A DNA stretch of 64,000 nt from Tricholoma matsutake (lineage: Eukaryota > Basidiomycota > Agaricomycetes > Agaricales > Tricholomataceae): assembly GCA_026075535.2 (NCBI GenBank), contig AP026547.1, forward strand, positions 3,782,001-3,846,000. The letters run 5' to 3'. The notes under the pieces are model-generated. The model searched no databases. It was not told the DNA's origin and saw only the letters and a program-made list of their open reading frames with translations. Every line of letters begins with the position of its first letter. The stretch's first letter is position 1. The position numbers were made by a program, and so were the translations under genes. Positions 43,601-55,067 of this stretch are shown piece by piece.

Positions 43601-44514
43601 TCGACAAGGCCTGGGCTACTGCCCTGGTCGAGGACGACACTCTCGTCGTTGCAGTGGACGCCTCAGTGCCCACAGATGCCAAATTTCAGGCCGTCGCCTG
43701 TGCTCTTGTCTTCGGACAGGGAGAACAGGTCGATCGCGTTGTCTCTGCTTCTGGAAGGAGAACCCCTCCAGAAGTCGAACGCTTCGCTCTCCAACTGGGC
43801 ATCTCGGCTGCGTGCAGCAGAGGTTGCAAAAAGTTGGTGGTATTCTCGGACTCTACTACGGGCATTGAGTCCCTAATCGAGCCAAAACCACGCTCTGAGC
43901 AAATCTTTGCTCTGGACGCTTGTCGCTCCCTTCGCCCCTGGTTATCCGGAGACGGGGAGAGAAACGTCACATTCTGGCACGTCCCCTCGAAATTCGAGTG
44001 GAACGTTCACAAGATGGCTCACGATGTAGCTACATCTACCAAGATCTCTGTGGGCAGACACCCGCAGACGTCTCTAGATTACCTTAAAAATCAGGTCGAG
44101 AAGGCCGTTTGTAAGGATTGGCACACCCGGTTCTTAGACCCGGCATATCGTGGAAGGCACTTCTACCAGCTCAAGGGAGTAGGTGGAAAGCCTGTGCTAC
44201 CCTCGACCCACAAAGGTGGGCCTTGGCTGAAAGTTATGGGGAACAACACTACGTTGACTTCCCGTTCAACTCGCATGATCACTGGCCACGCTCCCATAGG
44301 GGAGTATTGTCAACGTCTATCCCTTGACGGGGAATACCAATGTTGGTGTCTTGGCCCCGAGGTACAAACTCGAGACCATTTACTACGCGTCTGCCCCAAA
44401 GTGGATCGCAAGGAAACTCGTGCAAGCCCCGACTCCGTTGAAGGCTTCCACGAATTCATGGACAACAACCCTGCGTTAGGGTCGTTCAACTCACTTGCGT
44501 GGGATCCAGGATAG
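40645..44514 (+). pseudogene. LINE-A ORF2 of A7, two TGA stops
   Basis: 1290 codons including the terminal stop, with no indel. Premature TGA codons occur at 40783-40785 (RLIRHAP region) and 41698-41700 (KVMRHAK region); both replace CGA. Domains: APE endonuclease with GDFN at 156-159 and SDH at 237-239; RT with GQGSALSP and HVDD at 683-686 (Y changed to H, a second likely inactivating change); RNase H residues D1005, E1045, D1069 and D1127; and the C-terminal C-x-C-x9-H-x4-C at 1233-1250. It serves as the length standard for the family. Confidence 0.9.
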
Positions 44515-45749
44515 GTTGTGCGCGCAGGGCGTATGACCCCCGTCTGGTTCTGGCTAGTGTTATCGGTATGTCGGGGTGGCCGTAGGGCGCCAGACGAGTC
44601 CGTTAACCCTCATAAAGGGGGCCCACCCGTGTTCAGGAGTGACTGTCAGGGAGGGGGGACACGAAACTAGGTACTGGTTCGGGGAGGCGCCTGAGCGCTT
44701 CCAGATCCACTGTCGGTTGCGCGTTACGGCTTCGCTGCTGACTACGCCCTCCTTTCCAAGCTGAGAGGCTCACGTCGGGGCGGCAGTTTCCCCTAAATCT
44801 TGCACTCATACCCGTAGGGATTCGGGGACACGACATCGTCAAGCTCGGGTTGTCGGTACGCCACCACTGGCAAGTCCGTTTACTCGATAAAGGGAGCCCC
44901 CTTAGTGGCCTTTGCAGCTATCCAGGTGGTTGGTGCGAAGATCAGCAGGAGGAGGACTTGGGCTGGGCGTAGTGTACTTCGTTTGTATGTCTCTACCGCG
45001 GACTGCGATCGGGCGCCGCGTTATAAACTTTTGACCCAAAAAAAAAAAAAAAAAAGCCCCCATAGGGACCCAGACTACTCTTTCATAGACATCACTCACC
45101 TAGCCAGGATCCTCGAAGCCAAGGGGAACGAGACAGATAGCAGTCATTGTTGGAGACAATGACCGAGACATCCCCGGAGATCGGATGGATGGATCTCTTA
45201 GCAAATCAGGCCAGGCCTGGAGACGCCGAGAGCGTTCGTGATGGCGAAATCCGATCGAAAATCGGATGTAAATTGAAGTGTCGACGTCGCTGGCAACGTT
45301 GAGCAGAGGTGTTTACCACTGTTTATAGTGGTTGTAACAAGTCAAGGAGCGATGTCCGAGTAGACATTAGCAAGTAGCATGACATCCTCTCCTATTCCCA
45401 ATGAGAACAAAAGGATGTCACGATTGTTGATCAGATCTCGTCTGAGACCCGGTCTTAGATTAGCGATGCTGTTTGCAAAATAGACAGCAACGCGTGGGGG
45501 GGAGTCAATTCCCGATGGGCGCACTAAGGTTCCCCAATTTGGGCTCATTGGTGCACCTATAACTTCTTCCCCTTCCCTGTTGTGGGCAGAAGGGGCGTGT
45601 CTTATTAATCGCCAAGGAGGCTCTTGAATAAAAAGCAAGTCGTAGTCATCTACGAAGTCTGCCAGTAATGAGTCCATGTAACCCCAATTTCTGTTTACAT
45701 TTTGACTAAATATGCGTAGCTGAGGGGTAGATCTAAGTCTGGCTCTCAT

Positions 45750-47517
45750 TTACGTTTGGCCACCGTGCCCTGCGGGATGGTAAGCAGGAGGGGAGGGAGA
45801 ATTACATCTCGCACTCACCTTGTCATAGCATGCTTTGATCCAGTCATGGTCAAAGCAGTGTCGCCAACAGTTGCACCGACGATCGTCGGATGTGTGGTTC
45901 TTCCAGCGGTTTATGCACCTAGCTGGGTGAGGACAGGCTGCCCCTTTGGGGGTAGCTGGGATGGGAGGGTTTGCCTTAGCATTTCCCTTACAACACCCAG
46001 CAAGGGCACAATGGTGCTCCTTGCAGTGTGGGCCTGCGCAGACTGGACATTTGGTCTGTGGAGCTCTGCATGCTGGGGTGGGGTGACCCCACTTCCAGCA
46101 TCATTGGCAAAGAGGCAAGCTGGGGTTTGCCCTGGCAGCCCTAACATAAGCGATGTAGTGTCCAAACTGGATGCCCCGACTGATAAGAGCCTTGGCTCAT
46201 GCACCACTGACTGAATCAGCGATGTTAAGATAAATGGTGCACGTATCTGACATCTTTGAATCGCGTACTACCCGTGGGGGACTTGTAACACTGTGAGGTC
46301 CGATATTCCAGACTTTCCCAAGTGTGCAATGACGACGTCAGGCGTTAATGCCTTGTTGTTAGCGATAAATGGCATGTTGACCAGCTTAAGGTACGACGTG
46401 GATGTGGGTAACGCTGCGTCTACTTGCAGCGCGAAGGGGAATGCCTTGTGGACAGCCTCCTTAAAACAACGAAGGTCCTCCTCAGAGGCGACAACGTCTG
46501 TAGCTACCAGCATGCATCAATGTGGACTGGGCCACCAGTTTAGAGTGGTGCAGTCTGAGAGTGGCCCGGATGTGGTCCAGGAAGTCGGCAGGGTTTGTCT
46601 CCGCTCCCAGGGGGGGATGAACGTGGACCAGGACCTGTCATCTCGATGGTCCATGGACAGTAGGTGATGGCTTTGCAGCCTTCGGTTTGGAGGGACCAAC
46701 GTGCTGCTGTATGTCAGCCAGCTTGTCGGTTGGAAGTTCAGGGAAGGCTTTGGCTAGACGCACAAGGCCATCCATGGATGTGTTAGGTGTTTGCCCCCCA
46801 GGGAAGTGAGCAACATGAGCAAAGGTCCCCCTGCCCGAGGGCCTGGTGGACCAGTTCACGGGGGGAGGTGGTCCTCGACCCCATGATGAAGAGACACCCC
46901 CTGTTGGGGGTTTAGGAAGAGGTCGAGCCCCTTTTGGGCCTCGAGTCCTTGCTGCTTTGTGAGGGGGGGGTGTTGCCCATCCCATCCCTCCAGATAATCC
47001 ACATTGGGATTGTTGGTGACAGTGCCCGACCTAGGTCGTTTACTGCCCCCCACCATTCTGTCTATTGCTCCCTGAAGCGTAGCGCTACCAGAGTTGCGAT
47101 CGAGACCAGCCTCAGCAGCTGCTACCAGCACCGAGCCCAGTTGTTCTGCAATGAGCTGCGGTTCCTCAGCAGTCGGTCGTCTAGATCCTGTCCTGTTAAG
47201 AACAATCCGGAATCCCTCAGCATACTCCCCCAGGTCCTTGGCGAAGGTCTGGGGCCCACTCCAGTCATCGCTAGCCATCTCCGTGTCCTGAACGATGTGG
47301 GAGGAGAGATTGTCGGCCACTTCATCAGCCCACTGCGATGCAGGTGTAGAAGGGGTAGCCGGAGGTGCAGGAGATGCAGTCGCATCCCTGGAAGATAACG
47401 CTGGCACGCTGAATTGCTGTGCTTGTGGTGTGACAATGCCCACCCCATAGGGGGAGGGGGTTGGAGAGCCTCTTTGGGTCCTGTGAGGGCCCACTGAGGG
47501 AGTGTTCTGTGTGGATC
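45750..47517 (-). pseudogene. LINE-A ORF1 of A6, 5'-truncated
   Basis: The ORF1 C-terminal part ends with TAA abutting the ORF2 ATG at 45749. The knuckle region (about 45920-46110) is recognisable but frameshifted, with a deletion near 46505 that removes GNLS residues. Many CG sites have become TG or CA. It is non-functional. Confidence 0.8.
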
Positions 47518-47687
47518 GAGAACGTAAAGGGCAGCAACATTTGTCACCAACCTGACAGCAGCCAGTGGACTGGCGGTGATGGGTGTGGAGTGGAATGCCC
47601 CACACGAGTAATGGCACGGCCATCTGTGATGATGATGGCACTGTACTGGGAACAAGGGTTCCCCCGATTGAAGCTCTGCTAGAGCTG
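47518..47687 (-). mobile_element. B10, short element B fragment fused to the A6 5' end
   Basis: 170 bp on the minus strand matching the B11-type ORF end and 3' UTR start (compare 54799-54968). It begins exactly where LINE A6 ends and stops exactly where B8 begins (CTCCTTGACTTG at 47688). Either A6 inserted into a 5'-truncated B, or the A6 reverse transcript switched onto a B RNA. TSD evidence is outside the window. Confidence 0.7.
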
Positions 47688-48166
47688 CTCCTTGACTTGT
47701 TACAACCACCATAAACAGTGGTAAACACCCCTGCTCGACGTTGGTAGCAATGTCGAGACTGTAATTTCCGTCTGATTTTCGATCGGATTTCGCCATCACG
47801 AACGCTCTTGGCACCTCCAGGCCTGGCCTGATTTGCTAAGAGATCCGTCCATCCGATCTCCAGGGATGTCTCGGGCACTGTTTTTGACAGTGTCTGCTAC
47901 TCGTCTCGTTCTCCTGGGCTTCGAGGATCCTGGTTAGGTGAGTGTTGGCAACGAAAGAGTAGTCTGGGCCCCTATGGGGGCTTAGAGTGGGTGTGGCATG
48001 CCTACTTCAATGCTCGCCCAAGTCGTCGCATTCGTTTAGCTGGGAGAGATCTGGCTCAGGAGGAGGGACATATTCACTGGATTGTGGGTCGTCTGGGAGG
48101 CTTCCTACCTCCATGCTGTGTGAGTTTCTACATCTAGAGACCTGCTACACTGACTACCCATTGGAA

Positions 48167-50389
48167 AACGCTCCTTGACTTGTTACAACCACCATAAATA
48201 GTGGTAAACACCTCTGCTCAACGTTGCATGCGACGTCGACACTTCAATTTTCGTCCGATTTTCGATCGGATTTCGCCATCACGAACGCTCTCGGCGTCTC
48301 CAGGCCTGGCCTGATTTGCTAAGAGATCCGTCCATCCGATCTCCGGGGATGTCTCGGTCATTGTTTCCAACAGTGACTGCTATCTGTCTCGTTCCCCTTG
48401 GCTTCGAGGATCCTGGCTAGGTGAGTGATGTCTATGAAAGAGTAGTCTGGGTCCCTATGGGGGCTTAGAGTGGGTGTGGGATGCCTGCTTCAATGCTCGC
48501 CCAAGTAGAAGCGCTCGTTTAGCTGGGGGAGGTCTGGCTTAGGGGGAAGGACGTTCTTACTGGACTGCTGGCCGTCTGGGAGGCTCCCAGCCTCCATGCT
48601 CTGTGAGTCTCTATTACTAGAGACATGCTACACTGACTACCTGTTGGAATACACCATCGTTAAAAGGGGCCAGGCGATGGTGCCCCCTGACAGCTAGGTC
48701 GACGCTCTGGTGGCCGCTACTCACCACCAACTCTCTACCTCCGGTGCTCACTCTTCTAGGGTGTTATGACCCGGGTTCAATCATCTCCCACTGGGTTACA
48801 GGATATGCGGCCTGTCCCCCCCTCGGAGCATTTGGAGGCAGTATCGGGTGGACCCGGAATAGAGATAAGGGACCAACTGTTATCGATGGCACGCTATGTA
48901 TCTTGATTTCTACCATCACCTACTAGCACTAACTTCCCCTCTCAATGCCTAAACGGCGAACTAGAGCCCAAACACCACGCTGGGGTCTACACGACCCCTC
49001 CCTGATTACGGGCGACATCTACGACAATGGCGTCCAAGACTACGACACCCGGTACGATCATGACGATCCGGATGTAGCTACTGCCCTACGGGCAGTTAGA
49101 GATCTATGGGCTGGAGAAGACCTCTCCGACCCTGAGGATGACGAGGACTCTCTTGCTATGCAAGAGGCCCTCAATTATGCCGAGAGCAGCCCCAAGCTGG
49201 CCTCGAGGCAAACGATCGACCGTGTGCTGTGGGCGCAGGACGTCCATGTCACACATAAACAATGGACTCGCAGTCTTGAACGCGAGGACATGTATTCACA
49301 GGAGCTCGGCATGGCCGAGCTCTTCTATCCGGAGGCATCCCCTGCCCCAGTACCGCCTTTGCCCCCCATCCCTGAGTTGGTGGAGGACGAAGTGCCGTTA
49401 TCCGTGAATGAGAGGTTGGAAATCGAAGCCACCTCTCATGCCATGCTACACCAACTCGACGCGATGACCATGTTCGTTGGTACCATCCGTACATCCGCCG
49501 TTCCCCCTGCAGAGAGGAACGCATGGCGCCAAATGGCTTGGGAGTTATTCACGACCACCTGGCGACTGTCTGAGACGATGTCGGTGGAACTAGCAGCCAT
49601 TCCAACACCTCTCGACCTCACGTCTCTGGCAGCCTTCCGGGCTTCCTACGCGGCGGTGCACACTGCTCAATCAGAGCCTCAATCTGGGGAACCCTCGTCC
49701 CCAGCACGGCGCCGTCGTCCTCGAGGTCCTCGTGGACAGCAGTGCCGCAACTAGTACAGGGGTCTATCCCCCTCTACGTTCACGGCCACCAAGTAACTGG
49801 TGGCCACTATCGGGATGGTGACATTGTGTTGCTTCCCTATACCTTCCCCCCACTGCGGGGGGGATGATGTCATCGAGTGCATGCACATGGGCGCATTTGC
49901 TCGAGGGGGGTCTCGGCCCCCTACTTACGGCGGTCACGGTGAATAACCAGGTGAACAACCACCCGCCTTGTTACTGTCACTCGTGCACAACACGGTGATG
50001 GTCCACCTCATTCATCTGGGGTGGTCAATCCTCGTTGGCTGGAAAAACGCAGACGGTTATTCCTCCCGCAAGGGGGGATTTACGGTGAATTAACACTGCT
50101 GCGCCTGGTCTGGCCTCGGTTGGACATGTGGCTGGGGGACCGTCTGCTCCAGGGGGCGATCTAATGGCTAACTTCGGGAGGGGGGGGCACCCCGTCCAGA
50201 TTATTGCCTTTCCTGGCTGAGAGGCCAACGTCTGTGGCACTGCCCGCCTAAAGTGGCTAAAACGGGGACCTGAGTGGGAGATGGGCGAGGGGAACGCGTA
50301 GATAAAGTAGTACCCAAGTTTGTACCCTGCTCCGCGGACTGCGTTCGAGCCCCGCGTTATAAATTCTGATCCAAAAAAAAAAAAAAAAA
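48167..50389 (+). mobile_element. Element B copy B9, full length
   Basis: 5' AACGCTCCTTGAC, intact ORF, tail TTCTGATCC plus A-run to 50389. The TSD GACTACCCATTGGAA lies at 48152-48166 and 50390-50404, inside the 5' UTR of B8. Confidence 0.93.
48945..49754 (+). CDS. Element B ORF (269 aa) in B9
   Basis: Intact MPK-type B ORF (MPKRRTRAQTPRWGLHD...). Differences from B4 are scattered single residues, for example VTHKQW for VAHKRW, DMYSQELGMAEL for DMYTQELGIAEL, and GQQCRN for GQQRHN at the end. The core TMFVGT-IRTSAVPPAERNAW and MAWELFTTTWRLSETM is conserved. Function unknown. Confidence 0.82.
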   Translation: MPKRRTRAQTPRWGLHDPSLITGDIYDNGVQDYDTRYDHDDPDVATALRAVRDLWAGEDLSDPEDDEDSLAMQEALNYAESSPKLASRQTIDRVLWAQDVHVTHKQWTRSLEREDMYSQELGMAELFYPEASPAPVPPLPPIPELVEDEVPLSVNERLEIEATSHAMLHQLDAMTMFVGTIRTSAVPPAERNAWRQMAWELFTTTWRLSETMSVELAAIPTPLDLTSLAAFRASYAAVHTAQSEPQSGEPSSPARRRRPRGPRGQQCRN

Positions 50390-50699
50390 GACTACCCATT
50401 GGAATACACCATCATTAAAAGGGGCCGGGCGATGGTGCCCCCTGGTGGCTAGGTCGACGCTCTGGTGGCTGCTACTCACCACCAACTCTTTACCTCCGGC
50501 ACTCACACCCTTGAGGTGTTCGGAACCGGGTTCAATCATCCTCCCAATCTGCAGCAGGATTTGCGGCCTGCCTGCCCCCTCAGAGCATCTGGAGGCTGTG
50601 TCGGGTGGACCCGGAATTGCGATAAGGGACCATCTGTTATCATTATCACGCTACGTATCTTGACTTCTGCCGTCATCTACTTGTGCTAAATCGTCCTCA

Positions 50700-51539
50700 A
50701 TGCCCTCTACAAACTGTGGAGCATGAACTCGACACCAGGCGGCACATGGCGACCCCCTCTTATACACAAACACCGACTTCACAGACTTCGACGACAACTA
50801 CCTCCCAGAGTTCGGACACGTCTCCTTGAGCAGATGGGACTCTGATGTGGCTAACCAGTTCCACAATCTTTGGGCGGAGGATGACTCCTCCGACCTGCCA
50901 GATGACGATGACGGCTCTGCCACTGGTGGAGACGTCAAATTCATTCCGGGTCTCACCGAGCTAGCCTCGCAGGAGACGATAAACTGCTTCTTGGCATCAC
51001 AAGTGATAGCTGATGAGGTGCATGATCTGGCTCTCGAGCTTGGGCTCGAGGCCAACAACAATCAAGAGCTTGGCATTGCCGAGCTCCTCTATCCAGAGGG
51101 GCAGCAGGAGCAATCTGCGCCACCCCTCCCCACATCACCGGGTTCATCCGCCATCCCAGAGTTGGTGGAGGATGAGCCTCCGTTGTCGAGAGATGAGAGG
51201 GTGGAAATAACATCCGCCTCTCATGGCTTTCTACACTTACTGGAGGCTATGACGATCTTCATCAGTACCGTCTGAGTATCCGCTGTTCCGCTCATTGAGA
51301 GGAACGCATGGTGCCAGATGGCCTGGGAATTATTCACAACCACCTGGTGATTGTCTGAGCCAATGTTGGCAGAACTAGCAGCTGCCAGATTGCCTCTCGA
51401 CCTCATGTCACCGGCAGCCTTCAGGGCTTCCTACGCAGCTAGGCAGGCAGCTCATGCAGAGCTCCATCATGGGGAACCCTTGTCCTCATCACGATGCTGC
51501 CGTCCTCGAGGTCCTCGAGCACAGCAGCGCCGCTACTGA
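50700..51539 (+). pseudogene. Element B ORF in B8, three TGA stops, no frameshift
   Basis: 280 codons with the frame kept from ATG (50700) to TGA. It is MPS-type (MPSTNCGA, FDDNYLPEFGH, LSRWDSDVANQFHNLW). In-frame TGA codons occur at 50724, 51273 and 51348; at each place B2 or B6 points to an ancestral CGA (Arg). The pattern suggests decay by C-to-T at CpG with no indels. Confidence 0.85.
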
Positions 51540-52178
51540 AAGGGGGGTGTCACCCCCCCACATCTACTCCCACCAATTGGTTGGTGGCTGATATCGGGAT
51601 AGTGGCAGTTTGTTGCTTCCCTCTACCTTCTCCCCGCTGCGGGGGGGGACGTTGTTACCGAGCGGATGCCCTCATCAGCATCTACTCGAAGGGGGCCTTG
51701 GCCCCCTATCCACGGTAGTTCCAGTGAATAACCAGGTGAACAACCAGCTACCACATCTCTGTCACTCGTGCGGGAGCGCGGTGATGGTCCACCTCATTCG
51801 TCTGGGGTGGTCAATCCTCACTGGCCAGGAGCATGCAGATGGTTATTCCTCCCGCAAGGGGGGATTTACAGTGAATTAACATGGCCGTGCCTGATCTGAC
51901 TTCGGTTGGATATGTGGCTGGGGGACCGTTCTGCACTGGCGGATGAGTTAATGGCTAGCTTCGGGAGGGGGGGCTCCCCCTCCAGATTATTGCCTTTCCT
52001 GGCTGAGAGGCCAATGTCTGTGGCACTGCCCGCCTAAAGTGGCTAAAATGAGGACCTGGGTAGGATATGGGTGAGGGGAAGCGTAGTTACAGTAGTACCC
52101 AAGTTTGTATCCTGCTCTGCGGACTGCGATTGAGCCCCGCGTTATAAATTGTTGACCCAAAAAAAAAAAAAAAAAAAA

Positions 52179-52238
52179 TAGGGACCTAGACTACTCTTTC
52201 ATAGACAACACCACTCACCTAGCCAGGATCCTCGAAGC
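52179..52238 (-). mobile_element. B12, 5' UTR scrap of a minus-strand element B
   Basis: 60 bp matching the B 5' UTR (TAGGGACC...GACTACTCTTTCATAGAC...CCTCGAAGC). It ends where gypsy coding sequence resumes at 52239. It is interpreted as the 5'-truncated end of a B copy inserted in G1, whose other end is left of the window. Confidence 0.6.
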
Positions 52239-54424
52239 ACAGACCTTCCAGGCAATGATGAATGAGTTATTCCGTGAGATGATTGGAGAGGGATGGCTCG
52301 TGATTTACATGGACGACATCTTGATATTCTCCAAGGATCAGAACAAACACCAGGAAAGGACAAAGAGAGTACTGCAAAGGCTGGCAGAGAATGACCTGTA
52401 CCTGAAACCAGAGAAATGCAAGTTTGATGTCCACGAAGTGGAATTCTTGGGTCTGATCATCCGACCCAACGAAATTGCCATGGACAACACGAAACTGGCA
52501 GGTATACAGGATTGGCCAACCCCGACAAATGTAAAGGCAGTCAGATCTTTCCTGGGATTTGGAAACTTCTACAGGAAGTTTATCAGACATTTCACAGAGA
52601 CAAGCAGACCGCTTAATGAGCTGACAAAGAAGGACAAAATGTTCAACTGGACAACCGAATGCGAACAGGCCTTTCAGATGCTGAAAAGGAAATTCGCAGA
52701 AGCACCGGTACTGCTGATGCCAGACCCGACAAAGCCATTCATGATTGAATCAGACACCTCAAAACACGCGACAGGAGGAGTGCTGAGACAAAGGGATACA
52801 AATGGAGACTGGCATCCATGCGGATACATATTGCATGCACTGACACCAATGGAACAGAACTACGAGATATATGACAGGGAACTTCTGGCGATAGTACGAT
52901 TGCTGGAAACTTGGAGACACTACCTGCTGGGTTCAGAACACCCGGTAGTAATCCTCTCGGATCACAAGAACCTAACGTACTTCTGGACAGCACAGAAACT
53001 GAACAGACGACAGGCAAGATGGAGCTTATTCCTATCGGAATTCGACTTGCAACTTGTCCATGTGCCTGGATCTCAGATGGTACAGAGCAATGCGCTATCA
53101 TGGAGAGTGGACCATATACTGGAAGAAGACAATGACAATGAAGATGTCACAATGCTGCCAGAGGCAGTATTTGTGAAATTCATTGACACAGAAATGCATG
53201 ATCTACTCATGGGTAGTATCATGAAAGACGATCTGGTAAAGAGTGCAATCGAGGCGCTAAAGACCAAAGGAACACCACCGATAAGGTCAGCATTAGAAGA
53301 CTGGAAGATAGAAGATGGCCTTCTATTCTTCCGAGACAGGTGCTACATCCTGGACAACGGAGAACTATGGAAGAAGCTGGTGCAAAAATACCATGAAGGA
53401 GTAACCAGCAGACACCCGGGACAATGGCAAACGACCGAAATGATCAGGAGAGACTACTGGTGGCCGGGGATGATGACGTACATCAAGAACTACATTGCTG
53501 GATGTGCAGTATGCCAGCAGATGAAGGTCAACACGCACCCGACAAACCCCCTGCTACAGCTGATCAAATCTGAAGCAACAAGACCATTCGCGATGGTGAT
53601 GACAGACTTCATAACTGACCTACCAGAGTCTGATGGTTATGATGCACGTCGCTCCTTGACTTGTTACAACCACCATAAACAGTGGTAAACACCTCTGCTC
53701 AACGTTGCCAGCGATGTCGACACTTCAATTTACGTCCGATTTTCGATCGGATTTCACCATCACGAACGCTCTCAGTGTCTCCAGGCCTGCCCTGATTTGC
53801 TAAGAGATCCGTCCATCCGATCCCCGGGGATGCCCCGGTCATTGTTTTTGACAATGGCTGCTATTCGTCTCGTTCCCCTGTGCTTCGAGGATCCTGGCTA
53901 GGTGAGTGGTGTCTATGAAAGAGTAGTCTAGGTCCCTATGGGGGCTTAGAGTGGGTGTGGGATGCCTGCTTCAACACTCGCCCAAGTCGACGCACTCGCT
54001 TAGTTGGGGGAGGTCTGGCTCAGGGGGAGGGACATCATTACTGGACTGCTGGTCGTCTCTGGGGCTTCCAACCTCCATGCTATGTGAGTCACTACTACTA
54101 GGGACAAGCTACACTGACTACCTGTTGGAATACACCGTCGCTAAAAGGGGCTGGGTGACGGTGCCCCCTGATAGCTAGGTTGATGCTCTGGTGGCCGCAT
54201 TTCACCACCGACTCCTCACCTCCGGTGCTCACTCCTCTGGGGTGTTATGACCCGGGTTCAATCTTCTCCCACCAGGCAACAGGATGCGCGGCCTGTTCGC
54301 CCCCTCGGAGCGTTTGGAGGCTGTATCGGGTGGACCTGGAACTGAGACAAGGGGCCATCTGTTATCGATCTTACGCTACGTACTTTGACTGTTATCGTCA
54401 TTTACCTGTGCTAACTCACTCTCA

Positions 54425-54607
54425 ATGCCCAAATGGCTGAACAGAGACCAAACCACATGCTGGGGCCTTCACGACCCCACCTTGATTACGGGTGACATCA
54501 TTGGTGATGATGCCCAAGACTACGACACCCAGCTCTCACAGAACGAACTGGAGGTAGCAGCTGCCCTAGGCAGTTTGAGATCTGTGGGCTGGGGAGAACC
54601 TCCCTGA
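54425..54607 (+). pseudogene. First, truncated B ORF start in B11
   Basis: MPKWLNRDQTTCWGLHD is followed by the acidic region, then a frameshift and stop at 54607. It corresponds to the first ~60 residues of MPK-type B ORFs. Confidence 0.7.
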
Positions 54608-54713
54608 CCCTGACGACTATGAGGACTTTCTTGCTAGGCAGGAGGCCCTCGCTTACACTGCACGCTGCGTATTTCGATCACTAGCATCATATACCAGTAC
54701 TAACTTGCTCCTG

Positions 54714-55067
54714 ATGCCCAAGCGGACAACCAGAGATGATCGTTCCAACGATCCTACGCCTCCGGCAGCTGTCCCAGCTTCCTGTGTGGCGATGCCAACA
54801 GCTCTAGCAGAGCTTCAATCTGGGGAACCCTCGTTCCCAGTACAGTGCCGTCATCATCACAGATGGCCGTGCCATTACTCGTGTGGGGCATTCCGCTCCA
54901 CACCCATCACCGTCAGTCTGCTGGCTGCTGTCGGGTTGGTGACAAGTGTCGCTGCCCTTTACATTCTCCCCGCTGCGGGGGGGAAACTGTTATTGAGTGC
55001 ATGTGCTTGCAGCGCATTTGCTCGAGGGGGGCCTTGGCCCCCTGCCTACGACGGTTCCGGTGAATAA
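54714..55067 (+). CDS. Second, short B-type ORF in B11
   Basis: The ATG at 54714 gives MPKRTTRDDRSND, then PTPPAAVPASC, ALAELQSGEPSFPVQCRHHHRWP, and continues into former 3' UTR to 55067 (117 aa). Only the very N-terminus and the EPQSGEPS-like C-terminal piece correspond to the intact B ORF; the helical core is missing. The same variant supplies fragment B10, so it was itself copied. A functional product is doubtful. Confidence 0.4.
   Translation: MPKRTTRDDRSNDPTPPAAVPASCVAMPTALAELQSGEPSFPVQCRHHHRWPCHYSCGAFRSTPITVSLLAAVGLVTSVAALYILPAAGGKLLLSACACSAFARGGPWPPAYDGSGE

Larger units (their letters stand above)
38595..45055 (+). mobile_element. LINE-A copy A7, full length (6461 bp)
   Basis: The 5' end is (G)TCGCTTCTTGTC at 38595. 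ORF1, ORF2 and 3' UTR are present, with an A-tail at 45039-45055. The TSD GCCCCCATAGGG lies at 38583-38594 and 45056-45067, in the B7 5' UTR. There is no frameshift anywhere; the only damage is point changes. Confidence 0.95.
36626..45354 (-). mobile_element. Element B copy B7, diverged, split by LINE A7
   Basis: The poly-T begins at 36626 with tail TTGTTGACCC. Pieces are 36626-38594 and 45068-45354. The 5' terminus GCTCCTTGAC reads downward from about 45350. The TSD TCCGAGTAGACATT lies at 36612-36625 and 45355-45368, in LINE A6 ORF2. The terminal stem has decayed (CACGG and CCACG), and the 3' UTR hairpins persist with wobble pairs. Confidence 0.9.
35246..45749 (-). pseudogene. LINE-A ORF2 of A6, split by B7
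   Basis: The start is ATGAGAGCCAGAC at 45749 (MRARLRSTPQLR). The endonuclease N-terminus is at 45749-45369, and 36611-35246 resumes at CGDFNMRHASWD and runs to the RT motif region (NQFGGVAQHSTEDAG), where B2 inserted. A short deletion near 35485 (KPEPNYSTP in place of KPGKPNYSTP) removes two residues. The rest of RT and RNase H is outside the window. Confidence 0.8.
35246..47517 (-). mobile_element. LINE-A copy A6, old, 5'-truncated in ORF1
   Basis: Pieces 35246-36625 and 45369-47517 flank B7. The 3' part lies left of the window because B2, inserted in A6, has its own left end there. ORF1 sequence ends at GTGGATC (47511-47517). A same-sense B fragment (B10) follows directly. The copy is degenerate, with many TG/CA in place of CG. 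Confidence 0.8.
47688..52178 (+). mobile_element. Element B copy B8, split by B9
   Basis: The 5' terminus CTCCTTGACTTGTTAC is at 47688. Pieces are 47688-48166 and 50405-52178. The tail is TTGTTGACCC plus 20 A (52159-52178). The right flank (TAGGGACCTAGAC) is 5'-UTR sequence of a minus-strand B (B12), so B8 probably sits inside B12. Confidence 0.85.
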
